From positions 1 to 64,000 of the forward strand of contig CAAEIG010000125.1 in the NCBI GenBank assembly GCA_900755895.1: a stretch of DNA of 64,000 nt, read 5' to 3'. The position numbers were made by a program, and so were the translations under genes. The notes under the pieces are model-generated. The model had not been told where the DNA came from. It made no database searches and was given only the letters and a program-made list of their open reading frames with translations. Origin of the DNA: Clostridia bacterium (GTDB lineage Bacteria > Bacillota > Clostridia > Oscillospirales > Acutalibacteraceae). The stretch's first letter is position 1. Each line of letters opens with the position of its first letter. Below, one piece after another: positions 1-6,928 of the stretch.

Positions 1-620
1 ACAGGGCACAGGAGAGCCCCGCCAGGGTTGCGGCTTCCAGGCTGGCGGCAGAGCGATCCGGTGAGGAGGAGATCACCTTGTCCCGGCCTGCATGGCTGGG
101 GGAGCAGGGGATGACTCCTGCCGAGCGGGGAACAGCGCTGCATGCGTTCATGCAGTTTGCAGACTTTTCCGCCTTCCAAAAGAATCCGGAGGGGGAGCGC
201 CGGCGGCTGGTGGATATGGCCCTCCTCACTCCGGAGCAGGGGGAGGCGGTGGACCTGCGTCGGGTGGAGCGGTTCCTGGAGAGCGATCTGGGTCAGCGGG
301 TGCTTCGCTCGTCCCAGGTGGAAAAGGAGCGGCGGTTTACCGCGGTGATTCCGGCGTCCCTGGCCCAGCCCGGCGCCGGGGATGGGGAAGATGTGATCCT
401 CCAAGGTGCGGTGGATTGCACCTTTGTGGAGGATGGCAAGCTGTACGTCATCGACTTCAAAACCGACCGGGTCCGGGAGATGGAGGAGCTGTGGGCTCGG
501 TATGAGGCCCAGCTGCAGCTGTACGGATTTGCCATGGAGGAGGTCACAGGACTGCCCGTGGGCGGACTGTACCTCTATTCCACCTGGCTGAACCAGGAGA
601 GCAGCCGTCCTCGGAAGTGA
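1..620 (+). CDS. addA: AddA helicase-nuclease, C-terminal part (5' end outside window)
   Basis: The frame is open from the first bases of the window, so the gene begins upstream and only about 205 C-terminal residues are seen. The segment carries the RecB-family nuclease core of AddA: a conserved AERGTALHAFMQF stretch just after the window start and the catalytic YVIDFKTDRV motif (D-x-K) about 55 residues before the end. In the family, AddA is the ATP-dependent helicase and one of two nuclease subunits of AddAB, which processes double-strand breaks for RecA. The helicase domains and the partner addB must lie to the left. The TTG at 78 is an internal codon, not a start. Identification is firm from the nuclease motifs; an alternative such as another PD-(D/E)XK RecB-like nuclease is less likely because the AERGT motif is typical of AddA. 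Confidence 0.88.
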   Translation, partial: RAQESPARVAASRLAAERSGEEEITLSRPAWLGEQGMTPAERGTALHAFMQFADFSAFQKNPEGERRRLVDMALLTPEQGEAVDLRRVERFLESDLGQRVLRSSQVEKERRFTAVIPASLAQPGAGDGEDVILQGAVDCTFVEDGKLYVIDFKTDRVREMEELWARYEAQLQLYGFAMEEVTGLPVGGLYLYSTWLNQESSRPRK

Positions 621-628
621 AAAAGGCG

Positions 629-659
629 TTGACATTGTCTTGAGCTGTGGTAGTATAGT
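629..659 (+). promoter_or_regulatory. Putative sigma-A promoter for the beta-mannosidase gene
   Basis: TTGACA at 629-634 is followed by TATAGT at 654-659 (19-base spacer) or by TAGTAT at 651-656 (16-base spacer). It starts 9 bases after the addA stop and lies about 50 bases before the next start codon, so the mannosidase probably has its own promoter. The exact -10 is unsettled. Confidence 0.6.
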
Positions 660-707
660 CATCGAAAGAGAAAAAGCCAATGCCGGAAATCCGGCGGGAG
701 GAATGAA

Positions 708-3137
708 ATGATCATACAATCTTTAAATGAAAATTGGAGCATGGAGATCTCCGGGAAAGCGGGGAGCTATCCGACTCGGGTGCCGGGGTCGGTGTATTCT
801 GCTCTGCTGGAAGCGGGTCAGATGGAGGACCCTTATTACCGGGATAACGAGGGCAAGGCACTGGCCCTGATGGAGAACGATTTTGTGTGGAGCCTGTGCT
901 TCACCCCAGAGGAAGGCGTGTTGGCCTGCCCTCATCAGATTCTGCGCTTTGAGGGTGTGGACACCGTGGCGGATATTCGCCTGAACGGGGTTTTGCTGGC
1001 CCATGTGGAAAACATGCACCGCACCTTCGAGTTTGACACCGCTGGAATTCTTCGTTCTGGTGAAAACCAGCTGGAGGTCACATTCTATTCCCCCACCCGG
1101 TGGATCCGGGAGAAGTACGCAGAAAGCCCTGCCGAGGGTAGCTCCGACGCCATGCGGGGATTTGCCAATCTGCGCAAGGCCCACTGCATGTTTGGCTGGG
1201 ACTGGGGTCCCCATCTGCCCGATGCCGGACTGTGGCGCCCCGTGACCCTCCAGGGCGTGGACGGAGCCAGATTGCCCCATGTGCTGGTGCGCCAGCGCCA
1301 CGAGGGTGGCAGAGTCACCTTGGCCATCCAGCCTCAGATGGACTATGTGGAGGCTGAGGGAATCACCTACACAGTGGAGGTCACCGATCCCCAGGGCAAT
1401 ACCCAGAAGTGGGAGGGTTCCCCCGAGGAAGTGCTGATCGAGCATCCCCAGCTGTGGTGGCCCCACGGCTATGGAGAGCAGCCCCTGTACACTGTCAAGG
1501 TGACGGCTTATGCAGGGGGCCGGGAGCTGGATTCCTGGCAGCGCCGCATCGGCCTGCGCACTATGACCATCGCCCGGGAGAAGGACGCCTATGGCGAGAG
1601 CTTTGCCCATGAGGTCAACGGTGTGCGGATTTTTGCCATGGGCGCTGACTACATTCCCGAGGACAACATCCTCTCCCGGGTCACGCCGGAGCGCACCCAT
1701 AAGCTGTTGGAGCAGTGTGTGGCTGCCAATTTCAACTGCGTCCGGGTGTGGGGCGGCGGCACCTATCCCAGCGATGCTTTTTACGATGCCTGTGACGAGC
1801 TGGGCCTGATGGTCTGGCAGGATTTCATGTTCGCCTGCGCAGTGTACAATTTGACCCTCGATTTCGCCAAGAATATCCGTGAGGAGGTCAAGGACAATGT
1901 GCGGCGTCTGCGCCACCATGCCAGCCTGGGTTTGTGGTGCGGCAACAACGAGATGGAGATGTTTGTGGACCAGGGAGAGTGGGTGCTGAACAAGCGGCAG
2001 AAGGCCGACTACATCCGCATGTATGAGTACCTGATTCCCGAGGTGCTCCTGACCGAGGACCCCGACACCTTCTATTGGCCTGCCAGCCCCTCTTCCGGCG
2101 GCGGCTTTGACGACCCCAACGATCCCACTCGGGGAGACGTCCACTACTGGTCCGTGTGGCACGGTCAGCTGCCCTTTGCGGAGTACCGCAAGCACCAGTT
2201 CCGCTACCTGTCCGAATTCGGCTTTGAGAGCCTTCCCTGCCTGTCCACGGTGAAGACGTTCTCCCAGCCCGAGGACTGGAACCTGTTCTCCTACGTCATG
2301 GAAAAGCATCAGCGCTGCGCCAGGGGCAGCATGCTCACCATGGCCTATTTGCAGCAGACCTACCTCTATCCCACAGACTTTGAAACCACTCTGTACGCCT
2401 CCCAGCTGCTCCAGGCGGACGCCATCCGCTACGGCGTGGAGCACTTCCGCCGGATCCGGGGAGTCTGCATGGGCGCGGTGTATTGGCAGCTCAACGACTG
2501 CTGGCCTGTGGCGTCCTGGGCCTCCATCGACTACACTGGCCGGTGGAAGGCTCTGCACTACTACGCCAAGCGGTTCTTTGCACCGGTGCTGCTGTCCTGC
2601 TGCGAGGAGGGCATGCTCTCTCAGGAGCCCAATGTCAATGCCGAGCCCTATGACATGGAGAAGAGCATCCGCCTGTCCGTGTCCAACGAGACCATGGAGG
2701 ACAAAGCCTGCATCGTCAAGTGGGCGCTGCGGGACAAGACCGGCCAGGTCCAGCGGGAGGAGACCATCACTCTGAAGGTCCCCGCCCTGACCAGCGTGTG
2801 GCTGGATAAGGTGGAACTGCCCGAGGTGGACATCTTTGAGGATTACGTCAGCTACGACCTGTACTTAAATGACCGTCGGGTGTCCGGCGGCACGGTGATC
2901 TTCTCTCTGCCCAAGTACTTCCACTATGCAGATCCCCAGCTGTCCTGCCGGGTGGAGGGCGATGAGATTGTGGTCAGCGCCAAGGCTTATGCCAAGAGCG
3001 TGGAGATCCAAAACGAGAACGAGGATCTGATGCTTTCCGATAACTACTTTGACATGAACGCCGGGGAGACCCGGGTGAAGGTGCTTTCCGGCTCCACGGA
3101 AAACCTGCGTCTGCGCAGCGTCTACGACATCCACTAA
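708..3137 (+). CDS. GH2 beta-mannosidase
   Basis: An 809-residue glycoside hydrolase family 2 protein. The order is sugar-binding jelly roll (about 1-170, ending in a WDWGPHLPDAGLWRP motif), immunoglobulin-like domain (about 190-280) and TIM barrel (about 290-620) with the family motifs GADYIPEDN and VRVWGGG. The general acid/base is expected at Glu415 in GNNEMEMF and the nucleophile at Glu503 in SEFGFES. Family members release terminal beta-1,4-linked mannose from manno-oligosaccharides or N-glycan cores. No signal peptide or membrane segment is visible, so the enzyme should be cytoplasmic and act on imported substrate. It stands alone between addA and the infC operon with its own promoter; no transporter is adjacent. 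The ATG at 708 has GGGAGGAA about 8 bases upstream. Substrate (plant mannan or host N-glycan) cannot be decided from sequence. Confidence 0.9.
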   Translation: MIIQSLNENWSMEISGKAGSYPTRVPGSVYSALLEAGQMEDPYYRDNEGKALALMENDFVWSLCFTPEEGVLACPHQILRFEGVDTVADIRLNGVLLAHVENMHRTFEFDTAGILRSGENQLEVTFYSPTRWIREKYAESPAEGSSDAMRGFANLRKAHCMFGWDWGPHLPDAGLWRPVTLQGVDGARLPHVLVRQRHEGGRVTLAIQPQMDYVEAEGITYTVEVTDPQGNTQKWEGSPEEVLIEHPQLWWPHGYGEQPLYTVKVTAYAGGRELDSWQRRIGLRTMTIAREKDAYGESFAHEVNGVRIFAMGADYIPEDNILSRVTPERTHKLLEQCVAANFNCVRVWGGGTYPSDAFYDACDELGLMVWQDFMFACAVYNLTLDFAKNIREEVKDNVRRLRHHASLGLWCGNNEMEMFVDQGEWVLNKRQKADYIRMYEYLIPEVLLTEDPDTFYWPASPSSGGGFDDPNDPTRGDVHYWSVWHGQLPFAEYRKHQFRYLSEFGFESLPCLSTVKTFSQPEDWNLFSYVMEKHQRCARGSMLTMAYLQQTYLYPTDFETTLYASQLLQADAIRYGVEHFRRIRGVCMGAVYWQLNDCWPVASWASIDYTGRWKALHYYAKRFFAPVLLSCCEEGMLSQEPNVNAEPYDMEKSIRLSVSNETMEDKACIVKWALRDKTGQVQREETITLKVPALTSVWLDKVELPEVDIFEDYVSYDLYLNDRRVSGGTVIFSLPKYFHYADPQLSCRVEGDEIVVSAKAYAKSVEIQNENEDLMLSDNYFDMNAGETRVKVLSGSTENLRLRSVYDIH

Positions 3138-3181
3138 GGGCCGGGCTTTGAGAAAAAACCGTGGGAAATCCGGAAAATCCC

Positions 3182-3210
3182 TTGACAGCGGCAAAAGAAG
3201 GGACTATAAT
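3182..3210 (+). promoter_or_regulatory. Consensus sigma-A promoter of the infC operon
   Basis: TTGACA at 3182-3187 and TATAAT at 3205-3210 with a 17-base spacer: a perfect consensus promoter. It predicts transcription from about 3217 and a 5' leader of nearly 200 bases before infC. Confidence 0.9.
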
Positions 3211-3285
3211 AATTTCTCGGTAAAACAAAGTGGAGCGGCAGGCTCCCACCCGTGCAGTTTCGTCTGACACAGGTCAATATCCCAT

Positions 3286-3311
3286 AAGCGGCCCTCAAGG
3301 GGCGGCTTTTT
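3286..3311 (+). terminator. First leader terminator-like hairpin (attenuator)
   Basis: Stem AAGC-GCCC (3286-3294, one G-G mismatch) pairs with GGGC-GCTT (3300-3308) around a TCAAG loop, followed by a run of T to 3311. It lies within the infC leader, upstream of a second, stronger terminator. Confidence 0.55.
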
Positions 3312-3325
3312 CAGGACGTTGATTT

Positions 3326-3354
3326 GCGGGCAGAAGGAATTCTGCCCGCTTTTT
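3326..3354 (+). terminator. Second leader terminator (attenuator) before infC
   Basis: Perfect 10-bp stem GCGGGCAGAA (3326-3335) / TTCTGCCCGC (3340-3349) with a GGAA tetraloop and TTTTT at 3350-3354. It sits 60 bases before the infC start, so the operon must be read through it; this points to regulated termination. Confidence 0.85.
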
Positions 3355-3413
3355 GTCAGCCCGCCGCCCGCCGCCAAACAGCTTGAGAACAACATGTGAT
3401 GGAGGTGCTACCC

Positions 3414-3932
3414 ATTAGCAACAAGGAATTGCAGATCAACGAGCAGATCCGGGACAAAGAGCTTCGCGTCATTGACTCCGATGGCACACAGCTTGGCATC
3501 ATGCCCCTGCGTAAAGCGATGGAGATTGCGGAGCAGAAGAATCTGGACCTGGTGAAGATCGCTCCCCAGGCAAACCCGCCGGTGTGCAAGATCATTGATT
3601 ACGGCAAGTTCCGCTTTGAACAGGCCAAGCGGGAAAAGGAAGCGAGAAAGAACCAGCGCGTCGTTGAGATCAAGGAGGTCCGCCTGTCCCTCAACATCGA
3701 CACTCATGATTTTGAGACCAAGAGGAACCACGCCCTGCGGTTTATCTCCGAGGGCAACAAGGTGAAGGCTTCCATCCGGTTTCGCGGCCGGGAGATGGGA
3801 CACCCTGAACTGGGGCTTGATATTATGAAGCGGTTTGCCGACGCCATGAGCGAGGTGGCCAATGTGGAGAAGCCCGCCAAGCTGGAGGGTCGTACCATGT
3901 TGATGTTCCTCGCGCCGAAGCCTCAGAAATAA
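3414..3932 (+). CDS. infC: Translation initiation factor IF-3, non-ATG (ATT) start
   Basis: IF-3 of 172 residues, with the N-domain motif LQINEQIRDKELRVID and the C-domain that binds the 30S subunit; it checks start-codon pairing and keeps subunits apart. GTG at 3396 and ATG at 3399 are in frame, but GGAGGTG at 3401-3407 lies inside that extension and is spaced 8 bases from ATT at 3414, where homology also begins (ISNKELQINEQ). ATT is therefore the likely start. Rare starts such as ATT are a known feature of infC in many bacteria, where IF-3 represses its own translation. First gene of infC-rpmI-rplT, behind two leader terminators. Confidence 0.93.
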   Translation: MSNKELQINEQIRDKELRVIDSDGTQLGIMPLRKAMEIAEQKNLDLVKIAPQANPPVCKIIDYGKFRFEQAKREKEARKNQRVVEIKEVRLSLNIDTHDFETKRNHALRFISEGNKVKASIRFRGREMGHPELGLDIMKRFADAMSEVANVEKPAKLEGRTMLMFLAPKPQK

Positions 3933-3966
3933 CAGTTGTTTCAAAATACCTAAGGAGGACTGCAAA

Positions 3967-4170
3967 ATGCCGAAACTGAAAACTCACAGCGGCGCCAAGA
4001 AGCGCTTTAAGCTTTCCAAGAATGGGAAGGTCATCCGCGGTCATGCCAACACCAGCCATCTGCTCAACGGCCATGGCAAGACCCCCAAGAGCAAGCGCGC
4101 TATGCGCGGCACCACCGTTGCCGACAAGACCAACGTTGCCGCCGTCAAGCGGATGCTGCCCTACAAATAA
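3967..4170 (+). CDS. rpmI: 50S ribosomal protein L35
   Basis: A 67-residue, very basic protein with the L35 pattern PKLKTHSGAKKRFK at the N terminus and KRMLPYK at the end. Part of the large ribosomal subunit. Start ATG has AAGGAGG about 8 bases upstream (3952-3958). It lies 34 bases after infC and 85 bases before rplT, the standard operon order. Normal family length. Confidence 0.97.
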   Translation: MPKLKTHSGAKKRFKLSKNGKVIRGHANTSHLLNGHGKTPKSKRAMRGTTVADKTNVAAVKRMLPYK

Positions 4171-4255
4171 GAGGGGCTTTTTTCCGAGGGAGCCGGGTCT
4201 TCTTCGGAGCTGATAGGACAACAAGCGTTTTCACCATAGAAAGGATGGTATTGGA

Positions 4256-4609
4256 ATGGCCAGAGTTAAGGGCGCGATGATGACGCGCAAGAGAAGAAAG
4301 AAGATTTTAAAGCTTGCCAAGGGATATTGGGGTTCCAAGAGCCGCCATTTTAAAATGGCGAAACAGGCTGTGATGAAGTCCGGCAATTACGCCTTCATTG
4401 GTCGTAAGCAGCGCAAGCGTGACTTCCGCCGCCTGTGGATCACCCGTATTTCTGCGGCATGCCATGCAAACGGCATCAACTATTCCACCTTCATGAACGG
4501 CCTGAAGAAGGCTGGCGTCACCCTGAACCGGAAGATGCTTTCCGAGATCGCCATTGCTGACGCCGCAGGCTTCACTGCCCTGGTGGAAAAGGCCAAGGCA
4601 GCCCTGTAA
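4256..4609 (+). CDS. rplT: 50S ribosomal protein L20
   Basis: A 117-residue basic protein of full family length starting ARVKGAMMTRKRRKKILK and containing KQRKRDFRRLWITRI. L20 is an early-assembly 23S rRNA binding protein and, in Firmicutes, the usual repressor of this operon through the leader upstream of infC. Start ATG at 4256 follows AAAGGA about 9 bases upstream. A near-palindromic hairpin follows at 4624. Confidence 0.97.
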   Translation: MARVKGAMMTRKRRKKILKLAKGYWGSKSRHFKMAKQAVMKSGNYAFIGRKQRKRDFRRLWITRISAACHANGINYSTFMNGLKKAGVTLNRKMLSEIAIADAAGFTALVEKAKAAL

Positions 4610-4623
4610 AAAAGCTAAAAGTG

Positions 4624-4656
4624 CGCCCGAGGCAAGCTTGCCTTGGGCGTTCCTGT
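4624..4656 (+). terminator. Probable terminator of the infC operon
   Basis: Arms CGCCCGAGGC (4624-4633) and GCCTTGGGCG (4640-4649) pair with one G-U around AAGCTT. The following TTCCTGTT is a weak T tract, so termination may be partial and the downstream methyltransferase may be read in part from the infC promoter. Confidence 0.5.
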
Positions 4657-4700
4657 TATATCACGACAAGTTGTGGCAGCTTTGGAATGGAGGCGGTCAG

Positions 4701-5507
4701 ATGGAAAGAATCACAAGCCGGCAAAACAAAATTGTGCGGGATGCCGCAGCGCTGCTGGGTTCCCCTGAGGAGCGCCGCCGCCGTAAGGAGTTCCTCTGCG
4801 AGGGGGCGCGGCTGTGCGAGGACGCCGCCCGCTCCGGTGTGGAGGTGCTGCGATGCTTCGTCACCCAGCAGGCCATGGAGAAGTACGCCCGCTATGTGGA
4901 GCCGGTGCTGGCAGTCAGCAGGGAGAGCTATCTTGTTGCGGATCACGTGGCTGGGTTGTTGTCCGATACCCGTCATCCCCAGGGGGTGTTCTGTCAGTGC
5001 CGTTGGCCCCAAGGGCTGGGAGAGAGCCCCGATTCGGAGGACTGCTCCTTGGCGGTGCTGGAGGACTTGCAGGATCCTGGAAACCTGGGCACCATCCTCC
5101 GTACGGCGGAAGCCCTGGGGGTGGAACGGGTGATCCTGTTGGGGGATTGCTGTGACCCCCTTTCCCCCAAGGCGCTGCGGGCGTCCATGGGGGCGGTGTT
5201 TCGGTTGAGAATCGGCTTGGAGGCGGACAGCCAGGTCCTCTGCTCCCGGTTGGAGCAGGGGGGATACGGGCTGCTGGCCTCTGTGCCGGACAGCGGTGCG
5301 CTGCCGGTGACGGCAGTGGATTTTGCCGGGCAAAAGTGTGCGGTGTTCATTGGCAACGAGGGCAATGGACTGCGCGCCGACACCATTGCTCGATGCCGCC
5401 CCGTGACCATCCCCATGGCGGGGAGAGCGGAGTCTCTGAACGCTTCAGCAGCAGCCACCATACTGCTGTGGGAGATGGCCCGAGGAAGGGGGAAAGCCCA
5501 TGGATGA
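4701..5507 (+). CDS. TrmH/SpoU-family RNA 2'-O-methyltransferase
   Basis: A 268-residue SPOUT-class methyltransferase. The N-terminal substrate-binding part (about 1-100) begins with TSRQNKIVRDAAAL, typical of the rRNA/tRNA TrmH group; the C-terminal knot domain has the three family motifs, DPGNLGTILRTAEALGV, IGNEGNGL and SLNASAAATILLWE. These enzymes move a methyl group from S-adenosylmethionine to a ribose 2'-OH in rRNA or tRNA; the target nucleotide cannot be read from sequence. The open frame extends upstream into rplT, but ATG 4701 with GGAGG at 4689-4693 fits the homology. It overlaps dprA by 8 bases, so the two are translationally linked. Confidence 0.88.
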   Translation: MERITSRQNKIVRDAAALLGSPEERRRRKEFLCEGARLCEDAARSGVEVLRCFVTQQAMEKYARYVEPVLAVSRESYLVADHVAGLLSDTRHPQGVFCQCRWPQGLGESPDSEDCSLAVLEDLQDPGNLGTILRTAEALGVERVILLGDCCDPLSPKALRASMGAVFRLRIGLEADSQVLCSRLEQGGYGLLASVPDSGALPVTAVDFAGQKCAVFIGNEGNGLRADTIARCRPVTIPMAGRAESLNASAAATILLWEMARGRGKAHG

Positions 5508-6798
5508 CCGCGTGTATTGGATCTGGCTGCAGCACGCTTTTGGAGCGGGTAGCCCGATGCCTTGGCGGCTTCATCAGAGGATCCCCGGAGGAGTGGAAGG
5601 CTTTTACCGGGGAGGTCCCCGGCTGTGGAATTCGCTGCCGGAGATCAACGATCAGGCGGCTGCGGCCCTGTACTCCTTTTCGCTGGCGGAGGCTCAGGCA
5701 CAGTTGGAGTATGCCATCAAAGTTGGTTGGCGGGTGATTACTCCGGGCTCGCCCAAATATCCTGTGGCGTTGCAGAATATTTTCGATCCTCCTGCGGTAT
5801 TGTATGGGAAGGGCACACTGCCCGATGTGGATCAGGTGCCGGCAGTTGCGGTAGTGGGCGCTCGAAAGGCCAAACCGGAATCCGAGAATAAAGCCAAGGA
5901 GATCGGCTATCAGCTGGCTATCGGTGGAGCGGCTGTGATCACTGGAGGCGCTTTGGGAATTGACACTGCCGCAGCGATGGGCGTCATGAGCGGCCGTGGG
6001 CAGATGATTAGCGTTCTGCCGGTTGCGCTGAATAGCTCGTATCTGGGAAGCAATGCTTTCTTTCGGGAAAAGATTCTGGAAAGGGGCGGCGCATTGCTCA
6101 CGGAGTACTTTTCTCAGCAGTCGCCGGGCTATGGAACCTTCCAGAAGCGCAACCGGCTGATCACTGGTCTTTCCTGCGGTGTGGTGCTGATTCAGGCCGC
6201 CCGGAAGAGCGGCACTTCCATGTATGCCACTCTGGCCAGGGACCAGAACCGCGACGTGTTTGTATGGCCTGGTATCCCGGGGGACCCGGCATTTGCCGGA
6301 GGCCGGGACCTGTTGGAGGATGGTGCCAAGGCCGTGGAGCGGGGAGAGGACATCTTGGAGGAATATCTGGGCCGGTTCCAAGACCTGCGGAAGATTGTGC
6401 CCTTCACCGTGCCCTGGGAGAGTGAGGAGCCGCCACAGCAGCCCCTGGCAGCCCTGGCGGATTCCGGCGAAGAGGAAGCACCAGAAAAGGAAGCACCAGA
6501 AAAGGAAGCACCAGAAAAGGAAGCACCAGAAAAGGAAGCACCAGAAAAGGAAGCACCAGAAAAGAAAGCACCAGAAAAGAAAGAGGAACCCTATGAGGGA
6601 AATCCCACGTCCAATGGGGAGAACCTGTCCCTGGAGCAGGCCTCTGTTTTGGAGGTTCTGGAGGAAGAACCTCTTCCGGCGGCGGTGCTTCAGGAGCGGA
6701 CGGGGCTGCCCATGGGAAAGGTGTTGGGCAGCTTGACGGTGTTGGAGCTGAAAGGCCTGGCCAAGTCCTGTCCGGGCAAACGGTATCGCCGGTTGTGA
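5500..6798 (+). CDS. dprA: DNA-processing protein DprA with EAPEK repeat linker
   Basis: A 432-residue DprA. An N-terminal helical segment (1-80) leads to the Rossmann-like DprA core (about 85-305) with VVGARKAKPES, GGALGIDTAAA and FQKRNRLITGLS, and a C-terminal winged helix (about 375-432). DprA loads RecA onto incoming single-stranded DNA during natural transformation. Between core and winged helix sits a tandem run of seven five-residue units (six EAPEK, one KAPEK; 326-360), a low-complexity linker not found in standard DprA. It overlaps the upstream methyltransferase by 8 bases and precedes topA, as in many Firmicutes. The family is also present in bacteria not known to be competent, so competence is not shown. 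Confidence 0.92.
   Translation: MDDRVYWIWLQHAFGAGSPMPWRLHQRIPGGVEGFYRGGPRLWNSLPEINDQAAAALYSFSLAEAQAQLEYAIKVGWRVITPGSPKYPVALQNIFDPPAVLYGKGTLPDVDQVPAVAVVGARKAKPESENKAKEIGYQLAIGGAAVITGGALGIDTAAAMGVMSGRGQMISVLPVALNSSYLGSNAFFREKILERGGALLTEYFSQQSPGYGTFQKRNRLITGLSCGVVLIQAARKSGTSMYATLARDQNRDVFVWPGIPGDPAFAGGRDLLEDGAKAVERGEDILEEYLGRFQDLRKIVPFTVPWESEEPPQQPLAALADSGEEEAPEKEAPEKEAPEKEAPEKEAPEKEAPEKKAPEKKEEPYEGNPTSNGENLSLEQASVLEVLEEEPLPAAVLQERTGLPMGKVLGSLTVLELKGLAKSCPGKRYRRL
6475..6579 (+). repeat. Seven-copy 15-bp tandem repeat inside dprA
   Basis: The unit GAAGCACCAGAAAAG is repeated from 6475; six copies encode EAPEK and the seventh starts AAA (KAPEK). Copies are almost identical in DNA. Each is a multiple of three, so copy-number change would stay in frame and alter only linker length. 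Confidence 0.97.
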
Positions 6799-6816
6799 GT
6801 GTCCGGGATTTTTCAT

Positions 6817-6846
6817 TTGACAAATACACCTCTGCCGGAGTATTGT
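6817..6846 (+). promoter_or_regulatory. Putative promoter for topA
   Basis: TTGACA at 6817-6822 and TATTGT at 6841-6846 with an 18-base spacer, in the 130-base gap between dprA and topA. About 80 bases of leader would precede the topA start, including a short GGTG/CACC hairpin near 6861-6878. Confidence 0.55.
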
Positions 6847-6928
6847 AAAAGACACCGCTGGTGGGCTTGCTCACCGGGGGAACATCCTGCCGGAAAGTCC
6901 GGCCGGAGGAAAAGGAGTAAACCTGTCA

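Larger units (their letters stand above)
3217..3413 (+). promoter_or_regulatory. infC-rpmI-rplT leader, probable L20-type autoregulatory RNA
   Basis: About 200 bases of untranslated leader. It holds a first hairpin (arms near 3231-3236 and 3242-3248), then two terminator-like hairpins (separate entries), then the ribosome site GGAGGTG at 3401-3407. In Firmicutes the infC operon is usually controlled by ribosomal protein L20 acting on such a leader through transcription attenuation; that is family knowledge. That this leader works the same way is inference from position and the tandem terminators. Mapping to the known L20 leader covariance model was not possible here. Confidence 0.6.

Noticed and set aside
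723..2558. Long open frame (611 codons) antisense to the beta-mannosidase
   Set aside because: It is the mirror of a strongly biased GC-rich coding frame, has no ribosome site or recognisable domain, and the plus-strand gene is certain.
3396..3413. infC start at GTG 3396 or ATG 3399
   Set aside because: The ribosome site lies inside this extension and is spaced for ATT 3414.
6475..6579. CRISPR-like array
   Set aside because: Direct tandem repeats without spacers, in frame inside dprA.
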